Assembly: GCF_000812565.1 (NCBI RefSeq)
Contig: NZ_JTAM01000001.1
Location: 332,893-396,892, forward strand
DNA length: 64,000 nt
Origin: Flammeovirga sp. OC4
Lineage (GTDB): Bacteria; Bacteroidota; Bacteroidia; Cytophagales; Flammeovirgaceae
Direction of reading: 5' to 3'
The notes under the pieces are model-generated. The model had not been told where the DNA came from and ran no database searches. It was given only the letters and a program-made list of their open reading frames with translations. Of this stretch, positions 17,643 through 27,089 are shown piece after piece (positions within the stretch are counted from its first letter, which is position 1; each line of letters opens with the position of its first letter). The translations under genes and the position numbers were made by a program.

Positions 17643-19025
17643 ATGTATTATGATATTGCATTTGGTGTGATTTCTCCGGATGATGAGCAAATTACTCCAA
17701 CTAGAATTGATGAGCTTTTAGCTGAGGGATATTTCAGACATGCCCGTAATATGGCATCATACGAAATGATGTATTTTGAAGACCAAATGAATGGAGTGCT
17801 TCCACTCCGATGTGCCCTCACCCCCCAAATGTTTACCAAATCACAGCGAAAGAAAATCAATCAGACATTCAGGAAATTCAATGTAGAAATCACTCCTCTG
17901 AATATCACACCAAAGCATATACAACTTTACAAAGAGTATAGACTCAATCGTTTTGAGGAGGAAGACAAGTCTTTAATAGAATACTTTGGTGTTAATGCCT
18001 TAGATGAGTTAAGTTCTCTTCCGTATAACACATGGCAAGTCAGCTTTTGGAAAGAGAATCAATTGATAGCCGCCTCCTTTTTTGATGTAGGAGAAAAAGC
18101 AATTTCAAGCTTGATGGCTATTTATGATTATAATTTCAAAAAAGACGGATTAGGTTTTATTTCTATGCTTTTGGAGATGAACTGGGCGATTGAAAATAAT
18201 CATGAATTCTATTATCCAGGCTACACCCTTGACCTTCCCTCATGTTTTGATTACAAATTAAGGTTACCAAACGTTGCATTTTACGATTGGGAAAGTAAAT
18301 GGCACGATTGGGGAACTGTAGACCTTGAAGGTACTAAAAGGTTCAAAACTGTTCTTCACCTTGAAAGAATGGTAAATGAAGTCAATAAATCTTGCTTAGT
18401 GAAAGGACATACCACCGAAGAGCAACAATTCTTTGGAAGTCTTTGGCATAATATGTTTGATTATACTCAGGCTGTTGAAGCTCCAATTTATGGTTCTTAT
18501 CCTATCGGTCAATACCATCAAATCACAGTTATTTATTTACCTGATGAAGGTACGTTCCTTACTAAACCTCATTTATTTGATTTAAAAAATGGTATTCCGG
18601 GTGAAATAAAAACCAATTCACCAAAAGATATTGCTGAGTTTATCAATGCGTATTTTGCCCATGTACAATTAATAGAAACTAGGATTAATCAAGCCATCGG
18701 TGATTTAGAACATATCATTGATATCAGCCAAATTAAGTTTGATGAAGTGGCCGTAATGGGTAATGCTTCAAGACACCCTAATTTCAAATGGGTTTCATGT
18801 AAAAAAGGGAATCAACAATGGATGATCATGCCTTTCTGGGATGAAGATCGTCAACAATATTTTTATCATCCACTCACTTTTAAATTTATGCAAAACAGGT
18901 GGGTTTCTCCTTTCGGATTATGTACGCCAGAAATGGCATTATTGAAAATAAGTCATTACATTCGCCAAAATGAAGAGTTTGACAATGATTACTTTTCAAA
19001 TCAACATAATCACGAAGAAGACTAG
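17643..19025 (+). CDS. Arginyl/leucyl-tRNA-protein transferase (ATE/Bpt)-like protein with C-terminal extension
   Basis: Residues about 1-215 resemble the aminoacyl-tRNA-protein transferases of the N-degron pathway. They have the opening TPxRIDELLAEGYFRH..M, the segment LPLRCALTPQMFTKSQRK, and the GNAT-like core KDGLGFISMLLEMNWAI then FYYPGYTLD then FDYKLRLPN. The enzymes normally carry an N-terminal cysteine cluster (CxxC before PxR). Here no such pair is present and only a single Cys follows LPLR. The remaining 240 residues are a region I do not recognise, ending in a charged tail. The next gene starts at the base after the stop codon, so the two are coupled. The similarity is clear but activity and amino-acid donor are unknown. 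Confidence 0.72.
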   Translation: MYYDIAFGVISPDDEQITPTRIDELLAEGYFRHARNMASYEMMYFEDQMNGVLPLRCALTPQMFTKSQRKKINQTFRKFNVEITPLNITPKHIQLYKEYRLNRFEEEDKSLIEYFGVNALDELSSLPYNTWQVSFWKENQLIAASFFDVGEKAISSLMAIYDYNFKKDGLGFISMLLEMNWAIENNHEFYYPGYTLDLPSCFDYKLRLPNVAFYDWESKWHDWGTVDLEGTKRFKTVLHLERMVNEVNKSCLVKGHTTEEQQFFGSLWHNMFDYTQAVEAPIYGSYPIGQYHQITVIYLPDEGTFLTKPHLFDLKNGIPGEIKTNSPKDIAEFINAYFAHVQLIETRINQAIGDLEHIIDISQIKFDEVAVMGNASRHPNFKWVSCKKGNQQWMIMPFWDEDRQQYFYHPLTFKFMQNRWVSPFGLCTPEMALLKISHYIRQNEEFDNDYFSNQHNHEED

Positions 19026-19604
19026 ATGAGCATACAAGACAATTTCAAATTTCTTGAACATGTAGCCGACTCTCAACAAAAAGTACAATCTTTTGAGAAT
19101 TGGCAACAAATTAACTCACATACTATTATTACTATGGCAAGGAAATTTTTGGTGGAACATCAAATCTCCGTCCGAAAAATCCCTTTGAAAACCATTCATG
19201 CTTTTATCACAGATTCTGCTCTCGAATCGCTAAAAATACAACAACAACGTTGGGCAATACTTTTTGCTAATGCTGTCACTTTCAATAACCCCTGCCAACA
19301 ACACCTCACACTTGTAAAAATCCTTAGAGATGCTTCTTTGGAAGAAGTAGAAATATTGCATTACCTCAAAAAGCATTCATTTATAGAGTTTGAAACCTCT
19401 AGAATTTGGGTACCTGTTTTAGGGATGGAACAATGGGCGATCCGTGAACTAGACTGTTCTGGAATTGATATCGAAATCATTCTTGAAAACCTCTTGATGA
19501 AACGATTAATCGAAATTTCGCCTTCTCATGAAGAAATGAGAATAGCACCTTTAGGTATGCATTTCATTATGGAGTGTGAAGTTCCTTTTGGTATAAAAAA
19601 GTAG
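19026..19604 (+). CDS. Hypothetical protein coupled to the ATE-like gene
   Basis: The 192-residue soluble protein has no signal peptide. Its ATG directly follows the TAG of the ATE-like gene. Predicted helices dominate, and the segments KTIHAFITDSALESLKIQQQRWAILF and ASLEEVEILHYLKKHSFIEF look like helical-bundle or winged-helix pieces, but no motif is decisive. I do not recognise the family. Tight coupling suggests it works with the ATE-like protein. Confidence 0.7.
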   Translation: MSIQDNFKFLEHVADSQQKVQSFENWQQINSHTIITMARKFLVEHQISVRKIPLKTIHAFITDSALESLKIQQQRWAILFANAVTFNNPCQQHLTLVKILRDASLEEVEILHYLKKHSFIEFETSRIWVPVLGMEQWAIRELDCSGIDIEIILENLLMKRLIEISPSHEEMRIAPLGMHFIMECEVPFGIKK

Positions 19605-19616
19605 CCTCATTATCAT

Positions 19617-20597
19617 TTACAAACTTTGATACTCACTTGGTGACTTCCCGAATTTCTTTTTAAAGGCATAGGAAAACTTTGAAATAGATTTATAACCGTA
19701 TTTTCTTGAGATCTCAGTGATTGTTTGGTTGTTGGCTGAAAGACTCATTTTAGCTTGTTCTAGCCTATAATTTTGATGGAAACGATGTATTGATGTTCCA
19801 AATACATTATTAAAATCTCTTCTCAACTTAGAAACAGAAAAGCCATATTGATCTGCAATTTCTTCTAATGAAGGGGGCATTTCGTAAGTACTCAAGATAT
19901 CATCCTTAATTTTAAACAAAGCCTCTAAATCATTTTGATGTAGGGACTTCTCCTTTGTGATATTCCTATTTAAAATTCTTTCATAAAAAACACCTATGAT
20001 TTCACTCGCCCTTGCTATAATAAGGGAATTTTCAACAGGAACAGGTTTATTTAATTTTTTGAGGTCAAAGAGTTCTTTTAATAGTAAATTGACTTCCAAG
20101 GGCATGTGATCGTAAATCATCCATGTCTTTTCAGTATTAAAAACATCCCCGAAATAATCTGAAAACATCAAGAAACTACTCGCCATCACTTCCGTTGAGG
20201 TTCTTACGCCCAACCATTGATGGGCTTGTCCTTTTCTCATCAACACATCAAAAGTCAAAGCGGTATCAAAAATGGCCATTCCTTCAGACAATTCTACTTT
20301 AGTTTCGCCCTTATGGTGTCCCCTCATGAGGTCACCTTGATAAGAAAAACGGAAGCATAAATGTCTATTATCACCATTATTGCCATAAATTGTCAACTTA
20401 TGATCTTGATGAAAAGTAACCGTATTTAGTGTAATTTCAATACCGTCTGTCATTCTAAAATACCTGACATCCAAATCCATTAAATCATGAGAGAGTCGGT
20501 AATGTTGGTCTTTTATCTCTCCACCATACTTCTCTTGTAATTGAAGAATTAAATCATGGATACTTCCTTCTTGTAATTCTATATGGGGAATATTCAT
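19617..20597 (-). CDS. AraC-family transcriptional regulator
   Basis: The 326-residue DNA-binding protein has a C-terminal double helix-turn-helix (about 225-326). The first helix pair is in EEIADQYGFSVSKLRRDFNNVFG and the second in TITEISRKYGYKSISKFSYAFKKKFGKSPSEYQ, the classic AraC signature. The N-terminal half has no cupin-like motif that I can identify and may bind an effector. It lies directly downstream of the sulfatase gene on the same strand, but a hairpin with a T-rich tail separates them. Regulation of the sulfatase is possible, not shown. Confidence 0.9.
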   Translation of the reverse strand: MNIPHIELQEGSIHDLILQLQEKYGGEIKDQHYRLSHDLMDLDVRYFRMTDGIEITLNTVTFHQDHKLTIYGNNGDNRHLCFRFSYQGDLMRGHHKGETKVELSEGMAIFDTALTFDVLMRKGQAHQWLGVRTSTEVMASSFLMFSDYFGDVFNTEKTWMIYDHMPLEVNLLLKELFDLKKLNKPVPVENSLIIARASEIIGVFYERILNRNITKEKSLHQNDLEALFKIKDDILSTYEMPPSLEEIADQYGFSVSKLRRDFNNVFGTSIHRFHQNYRLEQAKMSLSANNQTITEISRKYGYKSISKFSYAFKKKFGKSPSEYQSL

Positions 20598-20604
20598 TTT
20601 TTTG

Positions 20605-20645
20605 TTTAATTATGAAAACCTACTACCAAAATTGGCAGTAGGTTT
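20605..20645 (-). terminator. Terminator between sulfatase and AraC genes
   Basis: On the minus strand, stem AAACCTACTGCCAA / TTGGTAGTAGGTTT (one mismatch) with a short loop, then TTTTCATAATT. It lies just after the sulfatase stop codon and would separate it from the AraC gene. Confidence 0.7.
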
Positions 20646-20682
20646 AGTGTATATGTACTAACGAATTTAATAAAAAAGACTA

Positions 20683-22248
20683 TTACTTATCGAATTGCTT
20701 TTTCATTTCTTCTAAATCAGTCATGAACTTTTTCATTCTGAATGTTTCATAACCAAGGTTTGAAACATCGATCTGGAAGCCCATTTGGAATGGATAACCT
20801 TCAATAGTGCCTAAGAATTCCTTTACTTTTGAACCAGCAGGTACCATTACCCACATTTGATCCACTAACCAACGGAAATACATTTCAGACTCAAACTTTG
20901 CGGTTTCAAAAGGATCTGATCTTAAGTTTGATACTGTAGGCCACGGTGTACTTTGGCGTATAGCAGTCCTGAAGTTACCTTCTGATTGCGTAAATGAGAT
21001 TTTCAAGTCATCGATTCTGATTGCATCAAATTTACCGTTTTGGGCAAAGTAATAGATCTCATGACGAGGTCCTTCTTCCTCTTTACCTTGGAAATAAGGC
21101 ATGAAATTGTAACCATCTAAATGTACTCTCCATTCTTTTCCATTGGCCTCAAAGCCTTTCTTTGCATCAGCTACAACATCATCATAGCCTGCCGCAGCAG
21201 CTAAAGTTGGCAGCCAATCTTCATGAGACATGATGTCATTGATTTCTGAACCTGCTTCAATCACACCTGGCCATTTTACAACTTGTGGTACTCTCATACC
21301 TCCTTCGTATGTTGTACCTTTCTCTCCATGGAATGGTGAAGTACCACCGTCAGGCCATGTAAATTTCTCAGCTCCATTATCTGTAGAGTAAATCACAATA
21401 GTGTTGTCATCAATACCCAATTCATCCAAAAGATCCAATAAAGTACCAACTTGAAGATCGTGTTCAGCCATACCATCAGGGTATAGACCTTTTCCTGTTA
21501 CACCAACAGATTCAGGTTTCAATCTTGTATGCAAGTGCATTCTTGAAGAGTTGAACCAAACAAAGAAAGGTTCATCCTTTTCAACTGCATTTTCGATAAA
21601 CTTTACAGAAGCCGCTAAAAATTCATCATCTACCGTTTCCATACGCTTACGTGTTAATGGGCCTGTATCTGAAATTCTACCGTCAGCATAAGAGTGAATT
21701 ACACCTCTTGGTCCCCATTTCTTTCTGAACTCAGGGTCTTTAGGATAAGACTCTGTTTCTGGCTCTTCCTCAGCATTTAAATGATATAAATTTCCGAAGA
21801 ACTCATCAAATCCGTGATTGGTTGGAAGGTGTTTGTCTTGGTCTCCTAAGTGGTTTTTACCGAATTGACCTGTTGTATATCCTTTTTCTTTTAATACATC
21901 ACCAATTGTTGGAGCCCAATCCGGAATACCATGATCAGTACCTGGCATACCGATCGTTAAAAGACCTGTACGGAAAGGATGTTGTCCTAATGCAAAAGCC
22001 GAACGGCCTGCAGTACATGACTGTTGAGCATATTGGTCAGTAAAAATTGCTCCTTCATTGGCAATTCTATCAATGTTTGGCGTTCTATAACCCATCATAC
22101 CTCTGTTATAAGCAGAGATATTCCAGAACCCTATATCATCACCCCAAATCACTAAGATGTTAGGTTGCTTTTTGCTTGATTTTTTTTTCTGAGCAAAACC
22201 TCCGAAAGAAATCAAAGTTGCTAAAATAAGTAAGGAAATCTTTTTCAT
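20683..22248 (-). CDS. Secreted type I sulfatase (formylglycine-dependent)
   Basis: The 521-residue sulfatase has a signal peptide ending near SFGGFAQ. Metal-binding aspartates D37-D38 are in ILVIWGDDIG. The catalytic motif CTAGR (78-82) provides the Cys converted to formylglycine, and GQFGKNHLGD supplies active-site Lys and His. The downstream DNGAEKFTWPDGG segment is the conserved metal-site Asp-Asn pair. Secretion to the periplasm suits removal of sulfate from polysaccharides or small sulfate esters. No maturase gene is in the window, so the anSME or FGE must be encoded elsewhere. It has a terminator before the AraC gene, and repeat copy A lies upstream of its start. Confidence 0.93.
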   Translation of the reverse strand: MKKISLLILATLISFGGFAQKKKSSKKQPNILVIWGDDIGFWNISAYNRGMMGYRTPNIDRIANEGAIFTDQYAQQSCTAGRSAFALGQHPFRTGLLTIGMPGTDHGIPDWAPTIGDVLKEKGYTTGQFGKNHLGDQDKHLPTNHGFDEFFGNLYHLNAEEEPETESYPKDPEFRKKWGPRGVIHSYADGRISDTGPLTRKRMETVDDEFLAASVKFIENAVEKDEPFFVWFNSSRMHLHTRLKPESVGVTGKGLYPDGMAEHDLQVGTLLDLLDELGIDDNTIVIYSTDNGAEKFTWPDGGTSPFHGEKGTTYEGGMRVPQVVKWPGVIEAGSEINDIMSHEDWLPTLAAAAGYDDVVADAKKGFEANGKEWRVHLDGYNFMPYFQGKEEEGPRHEIYYFAQNGKFDAIRIDDLKISFTQSEGNFRTAIRQSTPWPTVSNLRSDPFETAKFESEMYFRWLVDQMWVMVPAGSKVKEFLGTIEGYPFQMGFQIDVSNLGYETFRMKKFMTDLEEMKKQFDK

Positions 22249-22470
22249 CTATTCTACAATTTGTAAACAAATACGTTATCAGTGTTCCTGATATGTGTTA
22301 GAATAAACGGTCCTAAATTTAGTTTGCTTTTACTTTTGTGTTCTTAGATTTTACCGAGGTGTTCTTTTGGTATACATCTACATTTCGTCCAAAGTGATGG
22401 ATAACTATTGAATTATATTCTCTTTAAGAGAATAGGTGAACAAGATCAAGGTTCCCACAATATAAGCACA

Positions 22471-22873
22471 TTGTAAACTATGCTTTCGTTAACTTTTAAT
22501 CAACATTTCTACAAACATTTATAGGCTCTACTTTCAAGCTTCTTTCTTCTTCATTTTTCCATTGATGAAAAACGAAGCAAAAAATCTAGGCTTAGAAGTC
22601 AAAAGCTAAATTCCATTCATTTTACCAATTGAAAGGATAACTCGATCAAAACTTCATCGTTTTGAGATGCTCAAACAAGAAAATCATTTTTAACGGTTCA
22701 ATTCATGAGATTCTTAACGCTTTTCCCTTCAAGGCCGAAGGAAGTACTACCTTACGAATTGAGCAGAAAGACCACTGGCGCGAATGTTAAGCGATAGCGG
22801 CATTCATGTCCTTCAGATCATCAGAAATCTCCTGATTTCTAAATATCATAAATACTCGAAAATTTAGTTTACA
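22471..22873 (+). repeat. Dispersed ~400-bp element, copy A
   Basis: The element begins with TTGTAAACTA and ends with TTAGTTTACA, an inverted terminal pair. Its interior matches copy B (32130-32519) over nearly its whole length, for example GCTCAAACAAGAAAATCATT, CGCTTTTCCCTTCAAGGCCG and TCCTGATTTCTAAATA. It contains the family hairpin at 22549-22577 and another at 22823-22840 (AGAAATC / GATTTCT). No ORF of note is inside. It fills most of the 650-base gap between the sulfatase start and the next gene. The remaining 220 bases before it (22249-22470) show nothing I can name. Confidence 0.8.
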
Positions 22874-22901
22874 GCGTAATAAGTATAATAGGAATTATTA
22901 A

Positions 22902-23570
22902 TTAGTAAAAATGAAAGTAGCTTCTTCCCTTTTTAGTGATTTCCCATCGATCCATATCATTGACGACAAGGTGATCAACGTAAGCCTCTTTCTTTAAGGC
23001 TTCCAGACTATTTTTAACGTCTTCTTCACAAAGGTTGGTATCTTCCATCAAACCTTCCACCTTTCTACGTTTTTGAGGAAGTTTATTTTTCATAGCTTCC
23101 AGCACTGAAAATTCATTGCCGCTTATCTCTTTCAAATCTGTCTTATCAAATTCTATAAACTTCTCTTCATAACCTTCGGTAACAATCTCTTCCACTCCTT
23201 CCTCTATACTATTGATCTTATTCTTCAATTGTTCCATTAAAACCTTATCTCCAATAGAAGTTATAAATCGTCTGGCAAAAATACTTGCAATTAGACACAA
23301 GCCAATCAATTCTAAAAACTCTTCTGTAGTGGCTGTTTCGGGTACAAAATTGAAGGAGGTGAATTTTAAAAATAAGGGAATCATTAAGGAAGCTCCCACT
23401 CCAAGGAATAGGCATTGTAATAAAGTCTGCTGTTTATCTTCCTGACTTGGAAACTCATGAAAGTAATTAATCACTCCTCCTATTAATCCTACAATGACCA
23501 ATATCAAGATGGTATAAAAAAGGCCTGAACCGAAAAAAAATTGCTGAAGAGCAGGGGGATGACTGTGCAT
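22902..23570 (-). CDS. Membrane protein with three TM helices and C-terminal winged-helix-like domain
   Basis: The 222-residue protein has three hydrophobic segments: about residues 15-35 (containing GLIGGVINYF), about 50-68 and about 85-97. About 125 cytoplasmic residues follow. The end (EFSVLEAMKNK, then EEDVKNSLEALKKEAYVDHL, then RWEITKKGRSYF) reads as a winged helix-turn-helix. The glycine-rich first-helix motif resembles the YLATT three-helix membrane module that is found with effector domains. That assignment is from memory and is tentative. The likely role is a membrane-tethered regulator or sensor. Confidence 0.6.
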   Translation of the reverse strand: MHSHPPALQQFFFGSGLFYTILILVIVGLIGGVINYFHEFPSQEDKQQTLLQCLFLGVGASLMIPLFLKFTSFNFVPETATTEEFLELIGLCLIASIFARRFITSIGDKVLMEQLKNKINSIEEGVEEIVTEGYEEKFIEFDKTDLKEISGNEFSVLEAMKNKLPQKRRKVEGLMEDTNLCEEDVKNSLEALKKEAYVDHLVVNDMDRWEITKKGRSYFHFY

Positions 23571-23634
23571 AATATTATTGATTTTATTGTTGCTTTAGTT
23601 TCTTTTTTAAAAATAACAATTTGGTTTTGACTTT

Positions 23635-24750
23635 TTAAAATAAGGTCTGCGTATAATTTATTTTTTTATAAAATTCCTCAATTTTCATTTCTATTAAGGC
23701 ACTCTTTGCATCAGTACACCCCATTTCAAAAGCCTTTGTGAGAAAAGATTCACTGGACTCAAAATCTTCCTGTAAATGCTTAATATAGCCCATAAGAGTA
23801 TAAATTGAACGTATATTAGAATCTAAATTAACTACACTGTTTAACTCGGTTAAAGCACTATCATATTCCTGTTTTGCTGTATAATGAAACCCTTTCAATA
23901 AAAATGGCTGAATAACCATAATATTTTCAATCTTATTGATTATCTCAAGAAATCTATTCTGATTTGTCTCTTGAACAAGATTTTCAATCCAAAACTCTTT
24001 ATTAAACTGCTCTTCTCCTTTTAGGTTTTTCATTAGTTTAATCCATTTTAAGCTATTGGTGGTTATTAAATCTTTATACAACTCCTCGGCTTTGTTAAAT
24101 TTATTATCATGAAATAAACAAAACGACCTTATTAACTTAGCCATAGGATAATTTGGGTTTAGCTCAATACTTCTATTTATACTATTTAGAGCTTTACCGT
24201 ATTTTTCTAATTTCAATAAGGTTCTTGATAAATGATAGAGTGCTAAACTGTTATCTTTTTGCAGGGATAAAGAATGAAGAAAATCGCTTTCTGCTTTTAT
24301 GTAGTTTTTATCAAAGTAATGTATTATTCCTCTAGCTAGAAAATATTCTGCTTTTGAGGCATCAATTTTAAGGCATGATTCTATGTACTGAAGAGCTTTA
24401 ACTCTATTATTACAATGCAAATGAAAGTTATATGCATTGTAATAGATTTCAGGCTTCTCTTTCTCAAAAGGCAAATCGTATTTATGTATTAGACTTATAG
24501 CTTCTTCAAGTAATTGGCGAGAATCTATAATATCTCCTTTTTTTAAATTGATAGCGTTAAGATACATTACATGAAACTTCAAGATGTAATACACTCTCTT
24601 CACTATTCGCAATGGGTTCTTCATTCTTAAAAAAAATTTGTGCAACGAAATATTTATCAAATATAAATCCAATTGAGAAATTAATTTCAACGCAAACAAT
24701 ATTGGTCGCTTTTTCTCTATCTTCCGATAAAGACAATTTTCGCTTAACAT
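23635..24750 (-). CDS. TPR-repeat protein
   Basis: This soluble or peripheral protein of about 371 residues is made mostly of tetratricopeptide repeats. Units such as AEYFLARGIIHYFDKNYIKA and SLALYHLSRTLLKLEKYGKA show the W/L..G/A..Y.A...Y pattern over about residues 95-215. A second block near the C-terminus contains IYTLMGYIKHLQEDFESSES. A GTG at 24756 is an alternative start, and the ATG two codons on is preferred. The N-terminus is basic and hydrophobic without a clean signal peptide. TPRs mediate protein-protein contacts. The partner is unknown, and neighbours give no clue. Confidence 0.75.
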   Translation of the reverse strand: MLSENCLYRKIEKKRPILFALKLISQLDLYLINISLHKFFLRMKNPLRIVKRVYYILKFHVMYLNAINLKKGDIIDSRQLLEEAISLIHKYDLPFEKEKPEIYYNAYNFHLHCNNRVKALQYIESCLKIDASKAEYFLARGIIHYFDKNYIKAESDFLHSLSLQKDNSLALYHLSRTLLKLEKYGKALNSINRSIELNPNYPMAKLIRSFCLFHDNKFNKAEELYKDLITTNSLKWIKLMKNLKGEEQFNKEFWIENLVQETNQNRFLEIINKIENIMVIQPFLLKGFHYTAKQEYDSALTELNSVVNLDSNIRSIYTLMGYIKHLQEDFESSESFLTKAFEMGCTDAKSALIEMKIEEFYKKINYTQTLF

Positions 24751-24851
24751 TCGCACAAGTAGAACTCTAACTCTCTGTACCTAATATACTTAAAGCTATA
24801 ACAAGTTGAATCTTAATTCAACTACTACTTAGGTTTGACCTTTTATCAAAA

Positions 24852-24885
24852 ACAAAAAACACTAGCCTGAAACAAGCTAGCGTTT
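24852..24885 (-). terminator. Intrinsic terminator of the T9SS cargo gene
   Basis: On the minus strand, stem AAACGCTAGC / GCTAGTGTTT (one wobble pair), followed by TTTTTGTTTTTG. It lies immediately after the stop codon of the gene. Confidence 0.75.
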
Positions 24886-24905
24886 ATACATGTTATTGTC
24901 CTATT

Positions 24906-26723
24906 TTACAGTTTTAAAATTCTTTTGGTTGTACTCCTAGTTTTAATGTAGTACATCCCATGTTCTAGGTTAGAAAAATCTAAAACCGAGAAATAATCAT
25001 TTTGTTTGATGAATGGCACCTTAAAAGTCATTTCTTGCCCCATTGCATTATAAACTCTTAGTTGACTTCTCTCAGCTACGGAAGCTTCAACTTTTATTTC
25101 AGTAATGACAGGGTTTGGGTAAACTTTTATATCTACTTCCAAATCATCGAAAACTACCACTCTTACGATGTCACTGTATTCAAATTTTCCATCAAAATCA
25201 GTTTGTTTTAATCGATAGAAAGAGGTCCCTTGGTAAGGATTATGATCCATCATCGAATATCTTAAGGTAACAGAGGAGTTACCTGCGCCATCAATTGTTC
25301 CGAGGGTCTCCCAATCTTGTCCAGTCTTTGAACGGTACACCGTAAAATAATCGTTATTGATTTCTGTAGAAGTTTCCCATTCCAAATAAACTTCCCCACT
25401 CGATGCTACTTCTGCTTCAAAGTAATTTAATACAATCGGTAAATCGTCTAAGTTCTGCACTGTACCAATCGTAAATCGAGCATGGTCGGTAATTACTCCT
25501 ACTGCATTAAATTGGAAAATGCCATTTTCTACTTCAATCGCACCATCAATACTTGTAGCATTCTCAAATGAACCATCATTATCTGTGTCAACTAAAAGTC
25601 TTAGGCTTTCAACATCTAAAGCTTCTAGTTCAGGAAGTTCAAACTGAAGATCCACATTTCCTACATCAATAGACCTCTTGATAATGTCAACCTCACTTAC
25701 TCTCCATACCCTTTCTATTCTAGCGTGTAAATCAGTAGGTTTATCAAAGTTTTTATTCATTTCGAGACCTCCATTATCGTGCCCCCAAAACATAAATTTA
25801 TTGTTACTTAAATTGGTAGGATTGGAGATCGTAACAATACCCGAACCTCTTGCACTGCTATTGACATCTGAAAGAAGTTGTCCTATTCCAGCTACATCAT
25901 GATCATAGTTTCCATTTAACGGTGTATCATGCTCGTATAAATCAAAGAATGATGAAATCTCAATGTCGTATTTAGCAGAAAGGTAGTTATGGACAAAATA
26001 AAGATTGAATGCACTTACTTCCTCATAGACAATAACTTCCGCTATATCTCCATGAAAGGTATTATCATTGTGCCCAAGACCAATTGTACCTATTGTAAAA
26101 TTAGAAGAGGCCACCCCACTTGAAAAAGCAGTAAATGTTGTTTCTACTCCCCCATTCTTAAAAACATAAGAAAGTGAGGAACTGCTATTTTGAAAAGCCA
26201 CTGAAGTAATCACGGGTTTATTTTCTGGGAAAATATCTCCCACACCTATTAATGTTCCAGCACCTGTTCCAACCACATTACTATAGTAACCACCATTATC
26301 CATGATATAGCGTCCACCATTCACCTTTTTATCACCCCATACACCACCCGGAGTAGCACTTGTAGGTTTGTAAACAGCAATAATTGTTATGTTTGGATGA
26401 AGACCATTATTTATAGACAGATCTGTCGCGATCTGATCATACTTTTTATTACCTGATCTAACACCATCAAAAGTTATTGCATCGTAGCCATTGATTGAAG
26501 AAGGGTTGATTTTAATTCCTCCTGTAATGGTATTTTTTACCGAGTTACCCGATAAATCCTCAATTGAAATAATTTTATTTTCGCTTATTATTCCTACACT
26601 CGCATTTAACCAATATTTCAAGTTAGAGGAACCGTCTGCAGAACCTATACCGCCTGGTCCTGTTTGAGTATAAGCCACTTGTAATGAACACACTACTGCT
26701 AATAAAAATAGTACAGCTTTCAT
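24906..26723 (-). CDS. Secreted T9SS cargo protein with concanavalin-like domain and C-terminal sorting domain
   Basis: This is a surface or secreted protein of about 605 residues. The start at MKAVLFLLAVVCSLQVAYTQ gives a clean signal peptide, and longer upstream codons lack one. The middle region (about 30-260) has patterns of a LamG/concanavalin-like fold and ends with AEVIVYEEVSAFNLYFVHNY, a segment typical of Bacteroidota surface proteins. A fibronectin-like strand set follows (LEWETSTEINNDYFTVYRSK, then SFYRLKQTDFDGKFEYS). The last ~75 residues form a type A T9SS C-terminal domain (KVYPNPVITEIKVE, then LRVYNAMGQE, then LEHGMYYIKT). That domain directs export across the outer membrane by the type IX system. 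The ligand is unknown. Confidence 0.85.
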   Translation of the reverse strand: MKAVLFLLAVVCSLQVAYTQTGPGGIGSADGSSNLKYWLNASVGIISENKIISIEDLSGNSVKNTITGGIKINPSSINGYDAITFDGVRSGNKKYDQIATDLSINNGLHPNITIIAVYKPTSATPGGVWGDKKVNGGRYIMDNGGYYSNVVGTGAGTLIGVGDIFPENKPVITSVAFQNSSSSLSYVFKNGGVETTFTAFSSGVASSNFTIGTIGLGHNDNTFHGDIAEVIVYEEVSAFNLYFVHNYLSAKYDIEISSFFDLYEHDTPLNGNYDHDVAGIGQLLSDVNSSARGSGIVTISNPTNLSNNKFMFWGHDNGGLEMNKNFDKPTDLHARIERVWRVSEVDIIKRSIDVGNVDLQFELPELEALDVESLRLLVDTDNDGSFENATSIDGAIEVENGIFQFNAVGVITDHARFTIGTVQNLDDLPIVLNYFEAEVASSGEVYLEWETSTEINNDYFTVYRSKTGQDWETLGTIDGAGNSSVTLRYSMMDHNPYQGTSFYRLKQTDFDGKFEYSDIVRVVVFDDLEVDIKVYPNPVITEIKVEASVAERSQLRVYNAMGQEMTFKVPFIKQNDYFSVLDFSNLEHGMYYIKTRSTTKRILKL

Positions 26724-26931
26724 CATAGTAAAACAATAAAAGTAACAAGACATCAATATTTCGGAGTGCATTAAAATACAGTAATTGTCTTCGTGTAGAT
26801 TGTAATTTTTTATCGAAATACAATATTTTTATTTCAATTCTCTTTTGACTTCTATTAATGCCATAGATCAAATACTATTTTTATCATTTTTGGTTGATTG
26901 TCTTTACGTTTATTCGCTAAAACTTTTTAGC

Positions 26932-26965
26932 AAAAAAAGAGATTACCCTTTTTTAGGATAATCTC
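26932..26965 (-). terminator. Intrinsic terminator, probably of the SDR gene
   Basis: On the minus strand, stem GAGATTA / TAATCTC with additional inner pairs, then seven T. It lies 125 nt after the SDR stop codon, with nothing else visible in between. Confidence 0.6.
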
Positions 26966-27089
26966 CAAAGTTGTCTTATTGTAAGAATGAAGTCTACCTT
27001 TAGTATATTACACTATATACTTCCTATTGATAACTTTAAGGGTCAATGGAATCGCTAACATTAGTCTACAGAGTAATACGCTCTATTCA

